From assembly GCF_041435055.1 (NCBI RefSeq), contig NZ_CP108002.1, positions 1,550,001 through 1,614,000 of the forward strand: a DNA stretch of 64,000 nucleotides, read 5' to 3'. The position numbers and the translations under genes are program-made. The notes beneath the pieces were generated by a model. That model searched no databases. It worked only from the letters and a program-made list of their open reading frames with translations, and had not been told where the DNA came from. This stretch comes from Streptomyces sp. NBC_00341. Lineage in GTDB: Bacteria > Actinomycetota > Actinomycetes > Streptomycetales > Streptomycetaceae. Of the stretch, positions 35,058 through 43,664 are shown one piece after another. Position 1 is the stretch's first letter. The number at the start of each line of letters is the position of its first letter.

Positions 35058-36125
35058 ATGGTCAGCGGGGGCAGACGGCGGGCCGCGGTCCTTGCCGGAG
35101 GTGTCGTCGGCGCGGTGCTGGTGTCCGGCATCGGGCTGTGGGCGACCGACAGTTGGCCGTTCCGCGCTTCCTACTGCTGGGGCGCGTGGGAGCAGAACAG
35201 CGGCGCGTCGTTCCTCGGCGAAGAGGCGCTCGGCAAGTCCGGCTCCGAGCGGCGGGCCACCGAGTCCGCGCCGCCCTCGGCCGGCCGGCCGCACGGCACC
35301 TGCACACTGGCGGTGACCTCGGAGGCCGAGGACAGCGACTCGGACAAGCCGCTCACCTTCAAGGAACAGATCACCCTGGAGTACGGGCCGGTGCCCGCGG
35401 GCGCCAAGGAGCGCCGGGCCTGGATAGCCCAGTACTTCCACGGTTCGGCCTCGCCGCTCCCGGACGGGCTCGACGGGCTGGTCGCCGCCGACCGGGCCAT
35501 GCTGGTGCTACCCGGGGAGTGCGACGCGGACGGACGGCCGTCGGCGGTGACGATCCGGAGCGAGAGCACGGGCGACGGCCATCTCGGCAAGGTGGCCATG
35601 CCGTTCGCGATCGGCAATACCGCCGAGGTCGGACGCATGCTGCTCGATGCCGCCAACACCACGATGAAGAAGGCCGGTTGCGCACCGGGCAAGCCGCTGC
35701 GCACGGTGTCGCCCCTGGTGACGGTGGCGGAGGACGACGAGCGGGCGGAGAATCCGCTGTGCCGGATACCCGGGATGTCCTTCGACTTCGGTCAGGGTTC
35801 GCGCTATCAGCAGCAGGTGGGCGCGGTCACCGACCGGCTCCAGACGTGTTCGGTGGTGTGGCAGACCCCGCGAGCTGCCGACGAGCCGTCGGCGCAGTAT
35901 GTGATGGCCCGCCGACCGCGCCTGGTCGCACTCTTCGACGGCCTGCCCACCGGTTCGGCCCACGGGCTGCTGCGCACCAACTGCGGTGGACGCCCGACGG
36001 TGTTCTACGGACACGTCGAAACCGGTCTCCAGGACCGGGGCAGGCCCAGCGACCGGCGGGTGTTCGACCGATTCACGGAGTCCGTCGGCAAGCGCATCGG
36101 CTGCGGGGACGGTGAGGACGCGTGA
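35058..36125 (+). CDS. Membrane-anchored extracytoplasmic protein, unknown function (paralogue A)
   Basis: A 355-residue protein with a short basic N-terminus (MVSGGRRRA), one membrane helix (about 9-28) and an exposed remainder. The exposed part begins WATDSWPFRASYCWGAW and has about eight cysteines, which would suit disulfides outside the cell. It is related to the next protein: both have W(A/R)TD followed by P and a CW pair just after the helix, and both alternate cysteines with stretches like LVTVAEDDERAENPLCRIPGMSF. The ATG at 35058 has AAGGGGGAA upstream. Its stop overlaps the next start as GTGA. I do not recognise a domain; such proteins are common in Streptomyces as orphan pairs. Confidence 0.78.
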   Translation: MVSGGRRRAAVLAGGVVGAVLVSGIGLWATDSWPFRASYCWGAWEQNSGASFLGEEALGKSGSERRATESAPPSAGRPHGTCTLAVTSEAEDSDSDKPLTFKEQITLEYGPVPAGAKERRAWIAQYFHGSASPLPDGLDGLVAADRAMLVLPGECDADGRPSAVTIRSESTGDGHLGKVAMPFAIGNTAEVGRMLLDAANTTMKKAGCAPGKPLRTVSPLVTVAEDDERAENPLCRIPGMSFDFGQGSRYQQQVGAVTDRLQTCSVVWQTPRAADEPSAQYVMARRPRLVALFDGLPTGSAHGLLRTNCGGRPTVFYGHVETGLQDRGRPSDRRVFDRFTESVGKRIGCGDGEDA

Positions 36126-37345
36126 GCGAGGACCAGCCCGTCCCGGTCGAGGACGCCGAGAGCCCTGCGAGCCCCGAGGGTCCCGAGAGCCCCACGACCC
36201 TTGAGAATCCTGCGAGTGCCGGGGACGCCTTGGACGGCGGCAGTGGCCGTCCGTCCTTCGTGCGCCGCCTGCTCAGGAGCCGTACCGCCCGTGCCGTCAC
36301 CGCCGCCGGACTGGCCGGCGTGCTGCTCGGCGCCGGTGCGGTCGCCTGGCGGACCGATACCCTGCCGCTGCTCGGGGACGCTCCCTGCTGGGACTCGCTC
36401 GGGGACGCCAGTGTGTCCGGGCTCTTCGGTGACCGCAGGATCGAGGTCGACGAACAGTCACTGGGCAACGCCCGGCAGGGCGACGGACTGTCGTACGGGC
36501 AGTGCCGCATCACCAGCTTCAAGGACGACCGGGCCATGCGTCAGGTGACCGTCAACGTGCACCAGCTGGACGGGCTGCGGGGAACCGACTCGGCGCGCTG
36601 GCCCCAGGAGTTCCTGGCGGCCGGCATGGTGTCGCTGGGCGAGGGGCTCCCCGGGATGGTGTCCGCGTCACGCGGCTGGCTGGCGCTGCCGCAGGGCTGC
36701 ACGGGGCGCGGCGACTTCTCCGGGCCCACTGTGGTGGAGATCGCGATGGGACGGGCGGGCCTGGACTTCTCGTCGGACTTCGCGAAGGAGGACCGCGGCG
36801 CCCTCACCGATGCCCTGGTGGACGCGGCCAACGGGGTCATCCGGTCCTTCGGCTGCTCGGGCCGCTACCCGTCGCCGCGGTCACTGCCGTCCGTCGGCAC
36901 CTGGCAGGACACCGACGCGGCCGCGCTCTGCGGCACCAAGGGGTTCGCCCTGCCCTCGGCGTACCGCAAGGAGCTGTCCAGCACCCTGACCGGTGCCGGC
37001 GACGACGGGCCGGCCCGGATCTGCGAGGTCGGCAGCGACTACAGCGAACCGGTGCTGCGGCTGACGACGGTGGTGGACCCGGCGCTGGCCGAGGTCTTCT
37101 CCTGGGACGCGCTGCGGTCCGGTGCCTCTCTGAAGGGCACCACGGGCTACGGAAAGACGACCGGGGGCCGGGCGGTGTACCGGGCGCGCTGCCAGACCGG
37201 GCCCGTGGTGTTCGTGGTGGAGCAGCTGCGGCAGACAGCGAAGGGCGGCTTCACGCTCACCGATGAGCTGCTGCCGGGCTACGTCGCCGCGGAGGCGGAG
37301 CGCATCGGCTGCGGCCCCCAGAAGCTGACGCTCCCCTCCGCCTGA
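36122..37345 (+). CDS. Membrane-anchored extracytoplasmic protein, unknown function (paralogue B)
   Basis: A 407-residue protein with an acidic, Pro/Glu/Ser-rich cytoplasmic N-terminus (about 1-42), a basic patch (FVRRLLRSRTARAV), one membrane helix (about 57-76) and an extracellular domain starting WRTDTLPLLGDAPCWDSLGD. Cysteine-containing segments such as LSYGQCRITSFKDD, LPQGCTGRG and ARICEVGSDYSEPVLRL resemble the layout of the preceding protein. GYGKTTGG is not a nucleotide-binding loop, because the context is extracellular. GTGA overlap with paralogue A implies coupled synthesis, and the two may form a heteromeric surface complex (inference). A 13-bp hairpin follows the stop. Confidence 0.78.
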   Translation: MSEDQPVPVEDAESPASPEGPESPTTLENPASAGDALDGGSGRPSFVRRLLRSRTARAVTAAGLAGVLLGAGAVAWRTDTLPLLGDAPCWDSLGDASVSGLFGDRRIEVDEQSLGNARQGDGLSYGQCRITSFKDDRAMRQVTVNVHQLDGLRGTDSARWPQEFLAAGMVSLGEGLPGMVSASRGWLALPQGCTGRGDFSGPTVVEIAMGRAGLDFSSDFAKEDRGALTDALVDAANGVIRSFGCSGRYPSPRSLPSVGTWQDTDAAALCGTKGFALPSAYRKELSSTLTGAGDDGPARICEVGSDYSEPVLRLTTVVDPALAEVFSWDALRSGASLKGTTGYGKTTGGRAVYRARCQTGPVVFVVEQLRQTAKGGFTLTDELLPGYVAAEAERIGCGPQKLTLPSA

Positions 37346-37356
37346 GGCGGCGTGCC

Positions 37357-37388
37357 GGGCGAGCCCCGCTGACGCGCGGGGCTCGCCC
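37357..37388 (+). terminator. Terminator after the paralogue pair
   Basis: GGGCGAGCCCCGC (37357-37369) pairs perfectly with GCGGGGCTCGCCC (37376-37388) over a 6-nt loop, 12 nt after the stop of paralogue B. Confidence 0.85.
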
Positions 37389-37411
37389 GCTGTGGAAGGA
37401 TCCTCCGCACC

Positions 37412-37450
37412 ATGAGAACCAGCACCCGGGCGCCGGGCGGCCCCCGGTGA
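37412..37450 (+). CDS. Possible 12-residue upstream reading frame coupled to the pseudouridine synthase
   Basis: ATG at 37412 opens MRTSTRAPGGPR and stops with TGA at 37448-37450, overlapping the GTG start of the next gene (37447) as GTGA. GGAAGGA lies about 10 nt before the ATG, whereas the synthase start itself has no ribosome-binding site outside this frame. Translation of the mini-frame may deliver ribosomes to the synthase start. Confidence 0.4.
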   Translation: MRTSTRAPGGPR

Positions 37451-38382
37451 GGGGCCGCGCCAAGCCTCCCCCGTCCCCGTTGCCGCAGCGCGACGGGATC
37501 GATCCGGTGCGGGTGCGGCTCCCCGAGGACCCCGGTGGGCAGTGGCCCACGGTGCGTGATCATCTGCTGGAGCGGTTCGGCGGCGCGATCGGGGCGGACC
37601 GGCTCGACGCCATGATCGCGGCCGGCCGGTTCGTCTCGGCCAAGGGCCCGGTGACGGGCCGGGAGCCGTACGCGGCGGGCCGGTACCTCTGGTTCCACCG
37701 GGACTTCGCGCCGGAGGAGCCGGTGCCGTTCCCGGTCGGTGTCGTGCACCGTGACGAGCACCTGGTCGTCGCGGACAAGCCGCACTTCCTGGCGACGACG
37801 CCGCGCGGCCGGCACATCACCGAGACGGCGGTGGCCCGGCTCCGCCGCGAGCTGGGCCTTCCGCTGCTCCAGCCGGCGCACCGGCTCGACCGGCTGACGG
37901 CGGGGCTCGTGCTGTTCGTCGTGCGGCCCGAGGAGCGGGGCGCCTACCAGACGCTGTTCCGGGACCGCCTGGTGCGCAAGGAGTACGAGGCGGTGGCGCC
38001 GTACGACGCGCGCCTCGCCTTCCCGCGCACCGTGCGCAGCCTGATCGTCAAGGAGCGCGGGGTGATCGCCGCCCGTGAGGAGCCGGGCGAGCCGAACAGC
38101 GAGAGCCGGATCGAGCTGCTGGAGCACCGGGAGGGCCTCGGCCGCTACCGGCTGCTGCCCGCCACCGGGCGGACGCATCAGCTGCGGGTCCACATGAACG
38201 GCCTGGGGCTGCCGCTCGTCCATGACCCGGTCTATCCCGTGGTCGAGGCGGAGGGGGCGCCGGACGACTGGTCGCGCCCGCTCCAACTGCTGGCGCGGGT
38301 GCTGGAGTTCACCGACCCGGTCACGGGAGAGCCGCGCCGCTTCGAGAGCGGGCTGCGGCTCTCCGCGTGGCCGCAGGGGTGA
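37447..38382 (+). CDS. RluA-family pseudouridine synthase
   Basis: A 311-residue RNA pseudouridine synthase. An N-terminal region (about 1-90) resembles an S4-like or specificity domain, followed by the catalytic domain: VVHRDEHLVVADKP, the catalytic Asp148 in HRLDRLTAGL, and GRTHQLRVHMNGLGLPLVHDPVYP near the C-terminus. It isomerises specific uridines in rRNA or tRNA; which ones cannot be read from sequence. The GTG at 37447 overlaps the stop of a 12-codon upstream frame. It ends 9 nt before the convergent MBL hydrolase gene. Confidence 0.88.
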   Translation: MRGRAKPPPSPLPQRDGIDPVRVRLPEDPGGQWPTVRDHLLERFGGAIGADRLDAMIAAGRFVSAKGPVTGREPYAAGRYLWFHRDFAPEEPVPFPVGVVHRDEHLVVADKPHFLATTPRGRHITETAVARLRRELGLPLLQPAHRLDRLTAGLVLFVVRPEERGAYQTLFRDRLVRKEYEAVAPYDARLAFPRTVRSLIVKERGVIAAREEPGEPNSESRIELLEHREGLGRYRLLPATGRTHQLRVHMNGLGLPLVHDPVYPVVEAEGAPDDWSRPLQLLARVLEFTDPVTGEPRRFESGLRLSAWPQG

Positions 38383-38391
38383 GTCCCGCCC

Positions 38392-39021
38392 TCAGTGGCC
38401 GCGGGCGATCCATTCGTCCAGGTGCGGGGCCTCCGCGCCGATGGTCGTGGAGTCACCGTGCCCGGTGCGGACGGCGGTGTCCGGGTCGAGGGCGAGCAGC
38501 CGGTCCCTGATCGAGGCGACGATCGTCGGGAAGTGGGAGAACGACCGGCCGGTGGCGCCGGGCCCGCCCCGGAAGAGCGTGTCGCCGGTGAAGACGGTGG
38601 ACAGCCCGGGGGCGTACAGGCAGACAGCGCCCGGGGCGTGTCCCGGCGTGTGCAGCACCTTGAGGGCCGTACCGGCGATCGTCAACTCCTGGCCGTCGGC
38701 GAGTTCGCCGTCGGGGGCCCGGTCCGGGTGGGTCTGCTTCCACAGCGGCAGGTCGTCGGGGTGCAGCAGGATCGGCGCGCCGGTGGCGTCGGCGAGCGCC
38801 GGGGCCGCGTCGATGTGGTCGTTGTGCGCGTGGGTGCAGATGATGGCGCGCAGCGTACGGCCGTTCAGCGCGGCCTCGATCGCGGCGGCGTCGTGGGCGG
38901 CGTCGATGACGACCGCCTCCGTGTCGTCACCGACGATCCAGACGTTGTTGTCGACGTCCCATTCGCCGCCGTCCAGGGCGAAGGTGCCGGAGGTGACGAG
39001 GTGGTCGATGCGGGCGGTCAT
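38392..39021 (-). CDS. MBL-fold metallohydrolase, partner of mycothiol-dependent formaldehyde dehydrogenase
   Basis: A 209-residue glyoxalase-II-like metallo-beta-lactamase-fold enzyme. The zinc motif THAHNDHID gives His64, His66, Asp68 and His69, with further ligands in HTPGHAPGAV, FTGDTLF and the final H. Its start overlaps the stop of the formaldehyde dehydrogenase gene as TGATG. In actinobacteria this two-gene unit is widespread, and the hydrolase is a good candidate to cleave S-formylmycothiol to formate and mycothiol, completing formaldehyde detoxification. The pairing is seen here; the reaction is inferred. Confidence 0.86.
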   Translation of the reverse strand: MTARIDHLVTSGTFALDGGEWDVDNNVWIVGDDTEAVVIDAAHDAAAIEAALNGRTLRAIICTHAHNDHIDAAPALADATGAPILLHPDDLPLWKQTHPDRAPDGELADGQELTIAGTALKVLHTPGHAPGAVCLYAPGLSTVFTGDTLFRGGPGATGRSFSHFPTIVASIRDRLLALDPDTAVRTGHGDSTTIGAEAPHLDEWIARGH

Positions 39022-40106
39022 CAGAGGACCACCACCGAGCGCAGGACGTCGCCGTCGTGCATCCGGGCGAAGGCCTGCTCGATGTCTCCGAGCGCGATGG
39101 TCTCGGTGACGAACGCGCCGAGGTCGATCCGGCCCTGCTGGTGGAGGTCGATGAGCATCGGGAAGTCGCGCGAGGGCAGGCAGTCGCCGTACCAGGAGGA
39201 CTTGAGCGAGCCGCCCCGGCCGAAGACGTCCAGGAGTGGGAGTTCGAGCTGCATCTCCGGGGTGGGGACGCCGACCAGGACGACGGTGCCGGCGAGGTCG
39301 CGGGCGTAGAACGCCTGCTTGTACGTCTCCGGGCGGCCGACCGCCTCGATGACGACGTCGGCGCCGTTGCCGTCGGTGAGTGCGCGGATGGCCTCGACCG
39401 GGTCCTGGGCGCGGGAGTTGACGGAGTGCGTGGCACCCATCTTCTTCGCCGTCTCCAGCTTGCGGTCGTCGATGTCCACCGCGATGATCTTCGCCGCACC
39501 GGCGAGCCGGGCACCGGCGATCGCCGCGTCACCGACGCCGCCGCAGCCGATGACGGCGACCGAGTCGCCCCGGCCGACCTGACCGGTGTTGATGGCGGCG
39601 CCGATGCCCGCCATAACGCCGCAGCCGAGGAGTCCGGCGACGGCCGGGGCGACCTCGGGGTCGACCTTGGTGCACTGGCCGGAGGCGACCAGGGTCTTCT
39701 CCGCGAAGGCGCCGATGCCGAGCGCGGGCGACAGCTCGGTGCCGTCCAGCAGGGTCATCTTCTGCTTGGCGTTGTGGGTGTCGAAGCAGTACCAGGGGCG
39801 GCCTCGCAGACAGGCGCGGCACTGCCCGCACACCGCGCGCCAGTTGAGGACGACGAAGTCGCCCGGTTCGACGTCCGTGACGCCCTCGCCGACGGACTCC
39901 ACGACACCCGCGGCCTCGTGGCCGAGGAGGAAGGGGAACTCGTCGTTGATGCCGCCCTGCTTGTAGTGCAGATCGGTGTGGCACACGCCGCACGCCTGGA
40001 TCTTCACCACGGCCTCGCCGGGGCCGGGGTCCGGGATGACGATCGTCTCGACCCGTACCGGCTCGTTCTTTCCCGGTGCGATGACCCCTTGTACGTGCTG
40101 CGCCAT
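39021..40106 (-). CDS. mscR: S-(hydroxymethyl)mycothiol dehydrogenase
   Basis: A 361-residue zinc alcohol dehydrogenase (MDR family) that oxidises the mycothiol adduct of formaldehyde to S-formylmycothiol with NAD; MscR also reduces S-nitrosomycothiol. The catalytic zinc site is CGVCHTD (Cys near 39) with GHEAAGVV. The structural zinc loop has [15 protein letters not shown], and the cofactor site is [17 protein letters not shown]. The sequence [28 protein letters not shown] is characteristic of the mycothiol-dependent subgroup. The ATG at 40106 opens the operon with the MBL hydrolase. The same window carries mshC, which makes the cofactor. Confidence 0.92.
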   Translation of the reverse strand: MAQHVQGVIAPGKNEPVRVETIVIPDPGPGEAVVKIQACGVCHTDLHYKQGGINDEFPFLLGHEAAGVVESVGEGVTDVEPGDFVVLNWRAVCGQCRACLRGRPWYCFDTHNAKQKMTLLDGTELSPALGIGAFAEKTLVASGQCTKVDPEVAPAVAGLLGCGVMAGIGAAINTGQVGRGDSVAVIGCGGVGDAAIAGARLAGAAKIIAVDIDDRKLETAKKMGATHSVNSRAQDPVEAIRALTDGNGADVVIEAVGRPETYKQAFYARDLAGTVVLVGVPTPEMQLELPLLDVFGRGGSLKSSWYGDCLPSRDFPMLIDLHQQGRIDLGAFVTETIALGDIEQAFARMHDGDVLRSVVVL

Positions 40107-40234
40107 TCCCGTGGACTCCCTTTCCCGACGTTCCCGAAGACCGATTCACGCCCTTGGGAGCGATGTGTTCCCGAGGATCGATCACGGACAACGGTACGCC
40201 GTGCGGGGTGCGGCAGGGCCGGGCGCGGCCGCCT

Positions 40235-40936
40235 TCAGGGCGCGAGTACGTCCAGCTCGTGCAGGGCGCCCACCGCGATCTCCTTCGTGAGCCGCTCCGC
40301 CTGCGCCGCGTCGCCCTCGCGCACCGCTTCGGCGAGCCGGACGTGGAGGGTGACGGCGGCCGGGTCGGGGTCCTCGAACATCACCTGGTGGTGGGTGCGT
40401 CCCGCCAGGACCTCCGCGACCACGTCCCCGAGGCGGGCGAACATCTCGTTGCCGGAGGCGTTGAGGACGATGCGGTGGAAGGCGATGTCGTGTTCCAGAT
40501 ACCCCTCCAGCTGCTGGCCGCGCGAGGTGGCGACCATGCCGAGGGCCCGCTCGGTGAGCTGCGCGCACTGGTCAGGGGTGGCGTGCCGGGCGGCGAGCGA
40601 GGCGGCGACGGGCTCGATCGCCGAGCGCAGCACCGTCAGTGAGCGCAGCTGGCGCGGCCGGTCGGTGCCGGCCAGCCGCCACCGGATGACCTGCGGGTCG
40701 TAGACGTTCCACTCCTCGGTCGGCCGCACGGTCACGCCGACCCGGCGCCGGGACTCGACCAGGTGCATGGACTCCAGGACGCGGACGACCTCGCGTACGA
40801 CCGTACGGGAGACGTCGAAGCGTCGGGCCAGCTCGTCGGTGCGCAGCACCTGGCCGGGCAGGTGCTCTCCCGCGGCGATCTCCAGACCCAGGGTGTCCAG
40901 CACATGCGTATGCAGCCCCTGGGCAGGTGTGGTCAT
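40235..40936 (-). CDS. gntR: FadR-subfamily GntR regulator of gluconate genes
   Basis: A 233-residue regulator. The winged HTH covers about residues 5-70 (LRTDELARRFDVSRTVVREVVRVLESMHLVESRRRVGVTVRP), then the linker WNVYDPQVIRWRLAG, then an FCD domain with EHDIAFHRIVLNASGN. It diverges from gntK-gntP. In S. coelicolor the equivalent gene SCO1678 represses gluconate utilisation (from memory), so the same role is likely. ATG at 40936 has no ribosome-binding site but TACCCT 6 nt upstream on the minus strand, again a leaderless arrangement. An earlier in-frame start would lie inside the intergenic operators. Confidence 0.9.
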   Translation of the reverse strand: MTTPAQGLHTHVLDTLGLEIAAGEHLPGQVLRTDELARRFDVSRTVVREVVRVLESMHLVESRRRVGVTVRPTEEWNVYDPQVIRWRLAGTDRPRQLRSLTVLRSAIEPVAASLAARHATPDQCAQLTERALGMVATSRGQQLEGYLEHDIAFHRIVLNASGNEMFARLGDVVAEVLAGRTHHQVMFEDPDPAAVTLHVRLAEAVREGDAAQAERLTKEIAVGALHELDVLAP

Positions 40937-40967
40937 GGACCAAGGGTACGGGGCACCTCTCGGGAAC

Positions 40968-41016
40968 ATTAAGTACGACGTTTATGTCACAGCATCTTGA
41001 ATAAGTCGTACGTATG
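40968..41016. promoter_or_regulatory. Candidate GntR operators between gntR and gntK
   Basis: The heptamer GTACGAC occurs at 40973-40979 and in reverse complement at 41005-41011. Both copies are embedded in AT-rich sequence (ATTAAGTACGACGTTTATG and AATAAGTCGTACGTATG). The inverted pair sits in the 143-nt gap between the divergent gntR and gntK starts, where GntR should bind to control both. This is the most AT-rich patch nearby. Confidence 0.5.
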
Positions 41017-41079
41017 AGTTTCAGTAGCGCGACGGACCGATGTCGAGGAAGACATCGACGAGGACAGCGAGGCACCGTA

Positions 41080-41589
41080 ATGAGCACCCCCCACGTCGTC
41101 GTGGTGATGGGCGTGGCAGGGACCGGCAAGACCACGATCGGCCCCCTGCTCGCCGCCGCACTGGGCGTTCCGTACGCCGAGGGCGACGATTTCCACCCCC
41201 CGGCGAACATCGCCAAGATGTCGGCCGGCACTCCGCTGGAGGATGCCGACCGGTGGCCCTGGCTCGACGCGATCGGCCAGTGGGCACACGGCCGGGCCGG
41301 GCTCGGCGGCGTGGTCAGCAGCTCGGCGCTGAAGCGGGCCTACCGCGACCGGCTGCGCGCGGAGGCTCCCGGTGCCGTGTTCCTGCATCTGACCGGCGAC
41401 CGGTCCCTGATCGAGGAGCGGATGGCGGACCGCAAGGGCCACTTCATGCCGGCCGCGCTCCTCGACTCGCAGTTCGCCACCCTCCAGCCCCTGGCTGACG
41501 ACGAGGCCGGGGTCGCCGTGGATGTGGCCGGCACCCCGGAGGAAATCACCCAGCGAGCCGTCGCCGCGTTGCGCCGGCTCGAGAACTAA
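41080..41589 (+). CDS. gntK: Gluconokinase
   Basis: A 169-residue shikimate-kinase-like gluconokinase that phosphorylates gluconate to 6-phosphogluconate for the pentose phosphate pathway. Walker A GVAGTGKTT begins at residue 11. Family motifs YAEGDDFHPPANIAKMSAGTPLEDADRWPWL and VVSSSALKRAYRD are diagnostic for GntK. The ATG at 41080 is preferred over an upstream frame because the P-loop then falls at the usual distance. GAGG lies upstream. gntP follows after 11 nt. Confidence 0.95.
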   Translation: MSTPHVVVVMGVAGTGKTTIGPLLAAALGVPYAEGDDFHPPANIAKMSAGTPLEDADRWPWLDAIGQWAHGRAGLGGVVSSSALKRAYRDRLRAEAPGAVFLHLTGDRSLIEERMADRKGHFMPAALLDSQFATLQPLADDEAGVAVDVAGTPEEITQRAVAALRRLEN

Positions 41590-41600
41590 GGATCATCACC

Positions 41601-42998
41601 GTGACCAGTCTCAGCGTCGAGACGCTGGCAGCGGACGCCGTCGAACCGATCACCTCGGCCGGCAACGCCCAGTTGGGCATTGCCGTCCTGGCGGGCATCG
41701 CCGTCATCGTCCTGCTCATCACCAAGTTCAAGATGCACGCGTTCCTCGCGCTCACCATCGGCTCGCTGGCGCTCGGTTCGTTCGCCGGCGCCGCGCCGGA
41801 GAAGACGATCGCGAGCTTCACCGCGGGCCTCGGCTCGACCGTCGCGGGCGTCGGTGTCCTCATCGCGCTCGGCGCGATCCTGGGCAAGCTGCTCGCCGAC
41901 TCCGGCGGTGCGGACCAGATCGTCGACACCATCCTCGCGCGGACGAGCAACCGGGCCATGCCCTGGGCGATGGTCCTGATCGCCTCGATCGTCGGTCTGC
42001 CGCTGTTCTTCGAGGTCGGGATCGTGCTGATGATCCCGGTGGTGCTGCTCGTCGCCAAGCGCGGCAACTACTCCCTGATGCGGATCGGCATCCCGGCCCT
42101 GGCCGGCCTCTCCGTGATGCACGGGCTCATCCCCCCGCACCCCGGCCCGCTGGTGGCGATCGACGCCCTCGGCGCCAACCTCGGCATCACGCTGGCCCTC
42201 GGTGTGGTCGTCGCGATCCCGACGGTGATCCTCGCGGGTCCGGTCTTCTCGCGCTACGCCGCCCGCTGGGTGGACATCAAGGCGCCGGAGAAGATGATCC
42301 CGCAGCGCCCGTCGGAGGACCTGGACCGCCGGCCCAGCTTCGGCGCCACGCTGGCGACGATCCTGCTGCCCGTCGTCCTGATGCTGGTCAAGGCGCTCGT
42401 GGACATCGTCGTGGACGACCCCGAGCAGGGTCTCCAGCGGGTGACCGACGTGATCGGCTCGCCGCTGATCGCACTGCTGGCGGCCGTCATCGTCGCCATG
42501 TTCACGCTGGGCCGGGCGGCCGGTTTCACCAAGGGCCGGCTCTCCTCCACCGTCGAGAAGTCCCTCGCCCCGATCGCCGGGGTGCTGCTGATCGTCGGCG
42601 CGGGCGGCGGGTTCAAGCAGACCCTGGTCGACGCCGGCGTGGGCCAGATGATCCTGGACATATCCGAGAGCTGGTCGATCCCCGCGCTGCTGCTCGGCTG
42701 GCTGATCGCCGTGGCGATCCGGCTCGCGACCGGCTCCGCGACCGTCGCCACCATCTCGGCGGCCGGTCTGGTCGCCCCGCTGGCGGCCGACATGTCGACC
42801 TCCCACGTCGCACTGCTGGTGCTGGCCGTGGGCGCGGGCTCGCTCTTCTTCAGCCATGTCAACGACGCCGGGTTCTGGCTGGTGAAGGAGTACTTCGGGA
42901 TGGACGTCGGCCAGACGGTGAAGACCTGGTCGGTCATGGAGACCATCATCTCCGTGGTCTCACTGGTCTTCATCCTGCTGCTGTCGCTGATCCTCTAG
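41601..42998 (+). CDS. gntP: Gluconate:H+ symporter, GntP family
   Basis: A 465-residue membrane transporter importing gluconate with protons. It has 12 to 14 hydrophobic helices. Family signatures include TAGLGSTVAGVGVLIALGAILGKLLADSGGADQI, HGLIPPHPGPLVAIDALGA and ATGSATVATISAAGLVAPL. GTG at 41601 has AAGGA upstream and is 11 nt after gntK. The last 39 bases overlap, on the opposite strand, the 3' end of the cytochrome b gene. With gntK it forms a complete uptake-and-phosphorylation unit under GntR. Confidence 0.95.
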   Translation: MTSLSVETLAADAVEPITSAGNAQLGIAVLAGIAVIVLLITKFKMHAFLALTIGSLALGSFAGAAPEKTIASFTAGLGSTVAGVGVLIALGAILGKLLADSGGADQIVDTILARTSNRAMPWAMVLIASIVGLPLFFEVGIVLMIPVVLLVAKRGNYSLMRIGIPALAGLSVMHGLIPPHPGPLVAIDALGANLGITLALGVVVAIPTVILAGPVFSRYAARWVDIKAPEKMIPQRPSEDLDRRPSFGATLATILLPVVLMLVKALVDIVVDDPEQGLQRVTDVIGSPLIALLAAVIVAMFTLGRAAGFTKGRLSSTVEKSLAPIAGVLLIVGAGGGFKQTLVDAGVGQMILDISESWSIPALLLGWLIAVAIRLATGSATVATISAAGLVAPLAADMSTSHVALLVLAVGAGSLFFSHVNDAGFWLVKEYFGMDVGQTVKTWSVMETIISVVSLVFILLLSLIL

Positions 42999-43664
42999 CG
43001 GCTCGTCCGGCGCCCGCCACAGCGGGTGCTCACGGCGGGCCCACTCCCGCCCCACCGACCCGGAGCGCATGCCGCGGCGTGCCTCCGGGTCGGCGTACGC
43101 CATCGCGATGTGACCGGCCAGCACCAGGCCGACGGCCAGGGCCAGCCAGTCGTGGACGAAGGTCGCGCCGGTCCGCCACATCAGCGGGGCCAGCCCGGTG
43201 AACCACATCAGCAGCCCGGTCCCCGCCATCACCAGCACCGCACCCGCGATCCAGGCCGCGTACAGCTTCTGCCCGGCGTTGAACTTCCCGGCGGGCCGCG
43301 ACCCCGGCCGCCGGTCCCGGCGGCGGACCGCCCGCAGCCACTGCCGGTCGTGCGGCCCGAAGCGGTTGAGCCGGCCCAGATCGGCGCGCAGGGACCGCGC
43401 CAGCAGCCCCGCCAGCAGCGGTACGGGAATGAGCAGCCCGGACCACTCGTGGACGGTGACCACCAGATGGCGGCGGCCGACGAGTTCGGCGAACTGCGGC
43501 ACGTACAGACAGGCGGCCGACGCCACGCAGAGGAGCATCAGGGCCGCGGTGGTGCGGTGCACCCAGCGCACCGGCCGGCCGAACCGCCGTACCCGGCCGG
43601 ATGCCTCAGGTCGTGGGGGCGTCGTCACGGCCGTTGGACCGGCCGACCCAGGCGTCGACGTCAT
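42960..43664 (-). CDS. Cytochrome b/b6-domain membrane protein
   Basis: A 234-residue four-helix cytochrome b561-type subunit. The haem-ligand histidines are well placed in the helices: His36 (WVHRTTA), His72 (TVHEWSG), His171 (FVHDWLA) and His185 (LAGHIAMAY). The C-terminus is charged and cytoplasmic. Such proteins carry electrons between quinols and a partner oxidoreductase. Here the partner is the molybdopterin protein encoded immediately upstream, whose 3' end overlaps this start by 59 bases. ATG at 43664 has GGGAGGAG upstream. Its 3' end overlaps the convergent gntP gene by 39 bases. Confidence 0.83.
   Translation of the reverse strand: MTSTPGSAGPTAVTTPPRPEASGRVRRFGRPVRWVHRTTAALMLLCVASAACLYVPQFAELVGRRHLVVTVHEWSGLLIPVPLLAGLLARSLRADLGRLNRFGPHDRQWLRAVRRRDRRPGSRPAGKFNAGQKLYAAWIAGAVLVMAGTGLLMWFTGLAPLMWRTGATFVHDWLALAVGLVLAGHIAMAYADPEARRGMRSGSVGREWARREHPLWRAPDEPLEDQRQQQDEDQ

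Noticed and set aside
36122..37345. GYGKTTGG in paralogue B as a nucleotide-binding loop
   Set aside because: It lies in the predicted extracellular domain and lacks the strand-loop-helix hydrophobic context and any Walker B.
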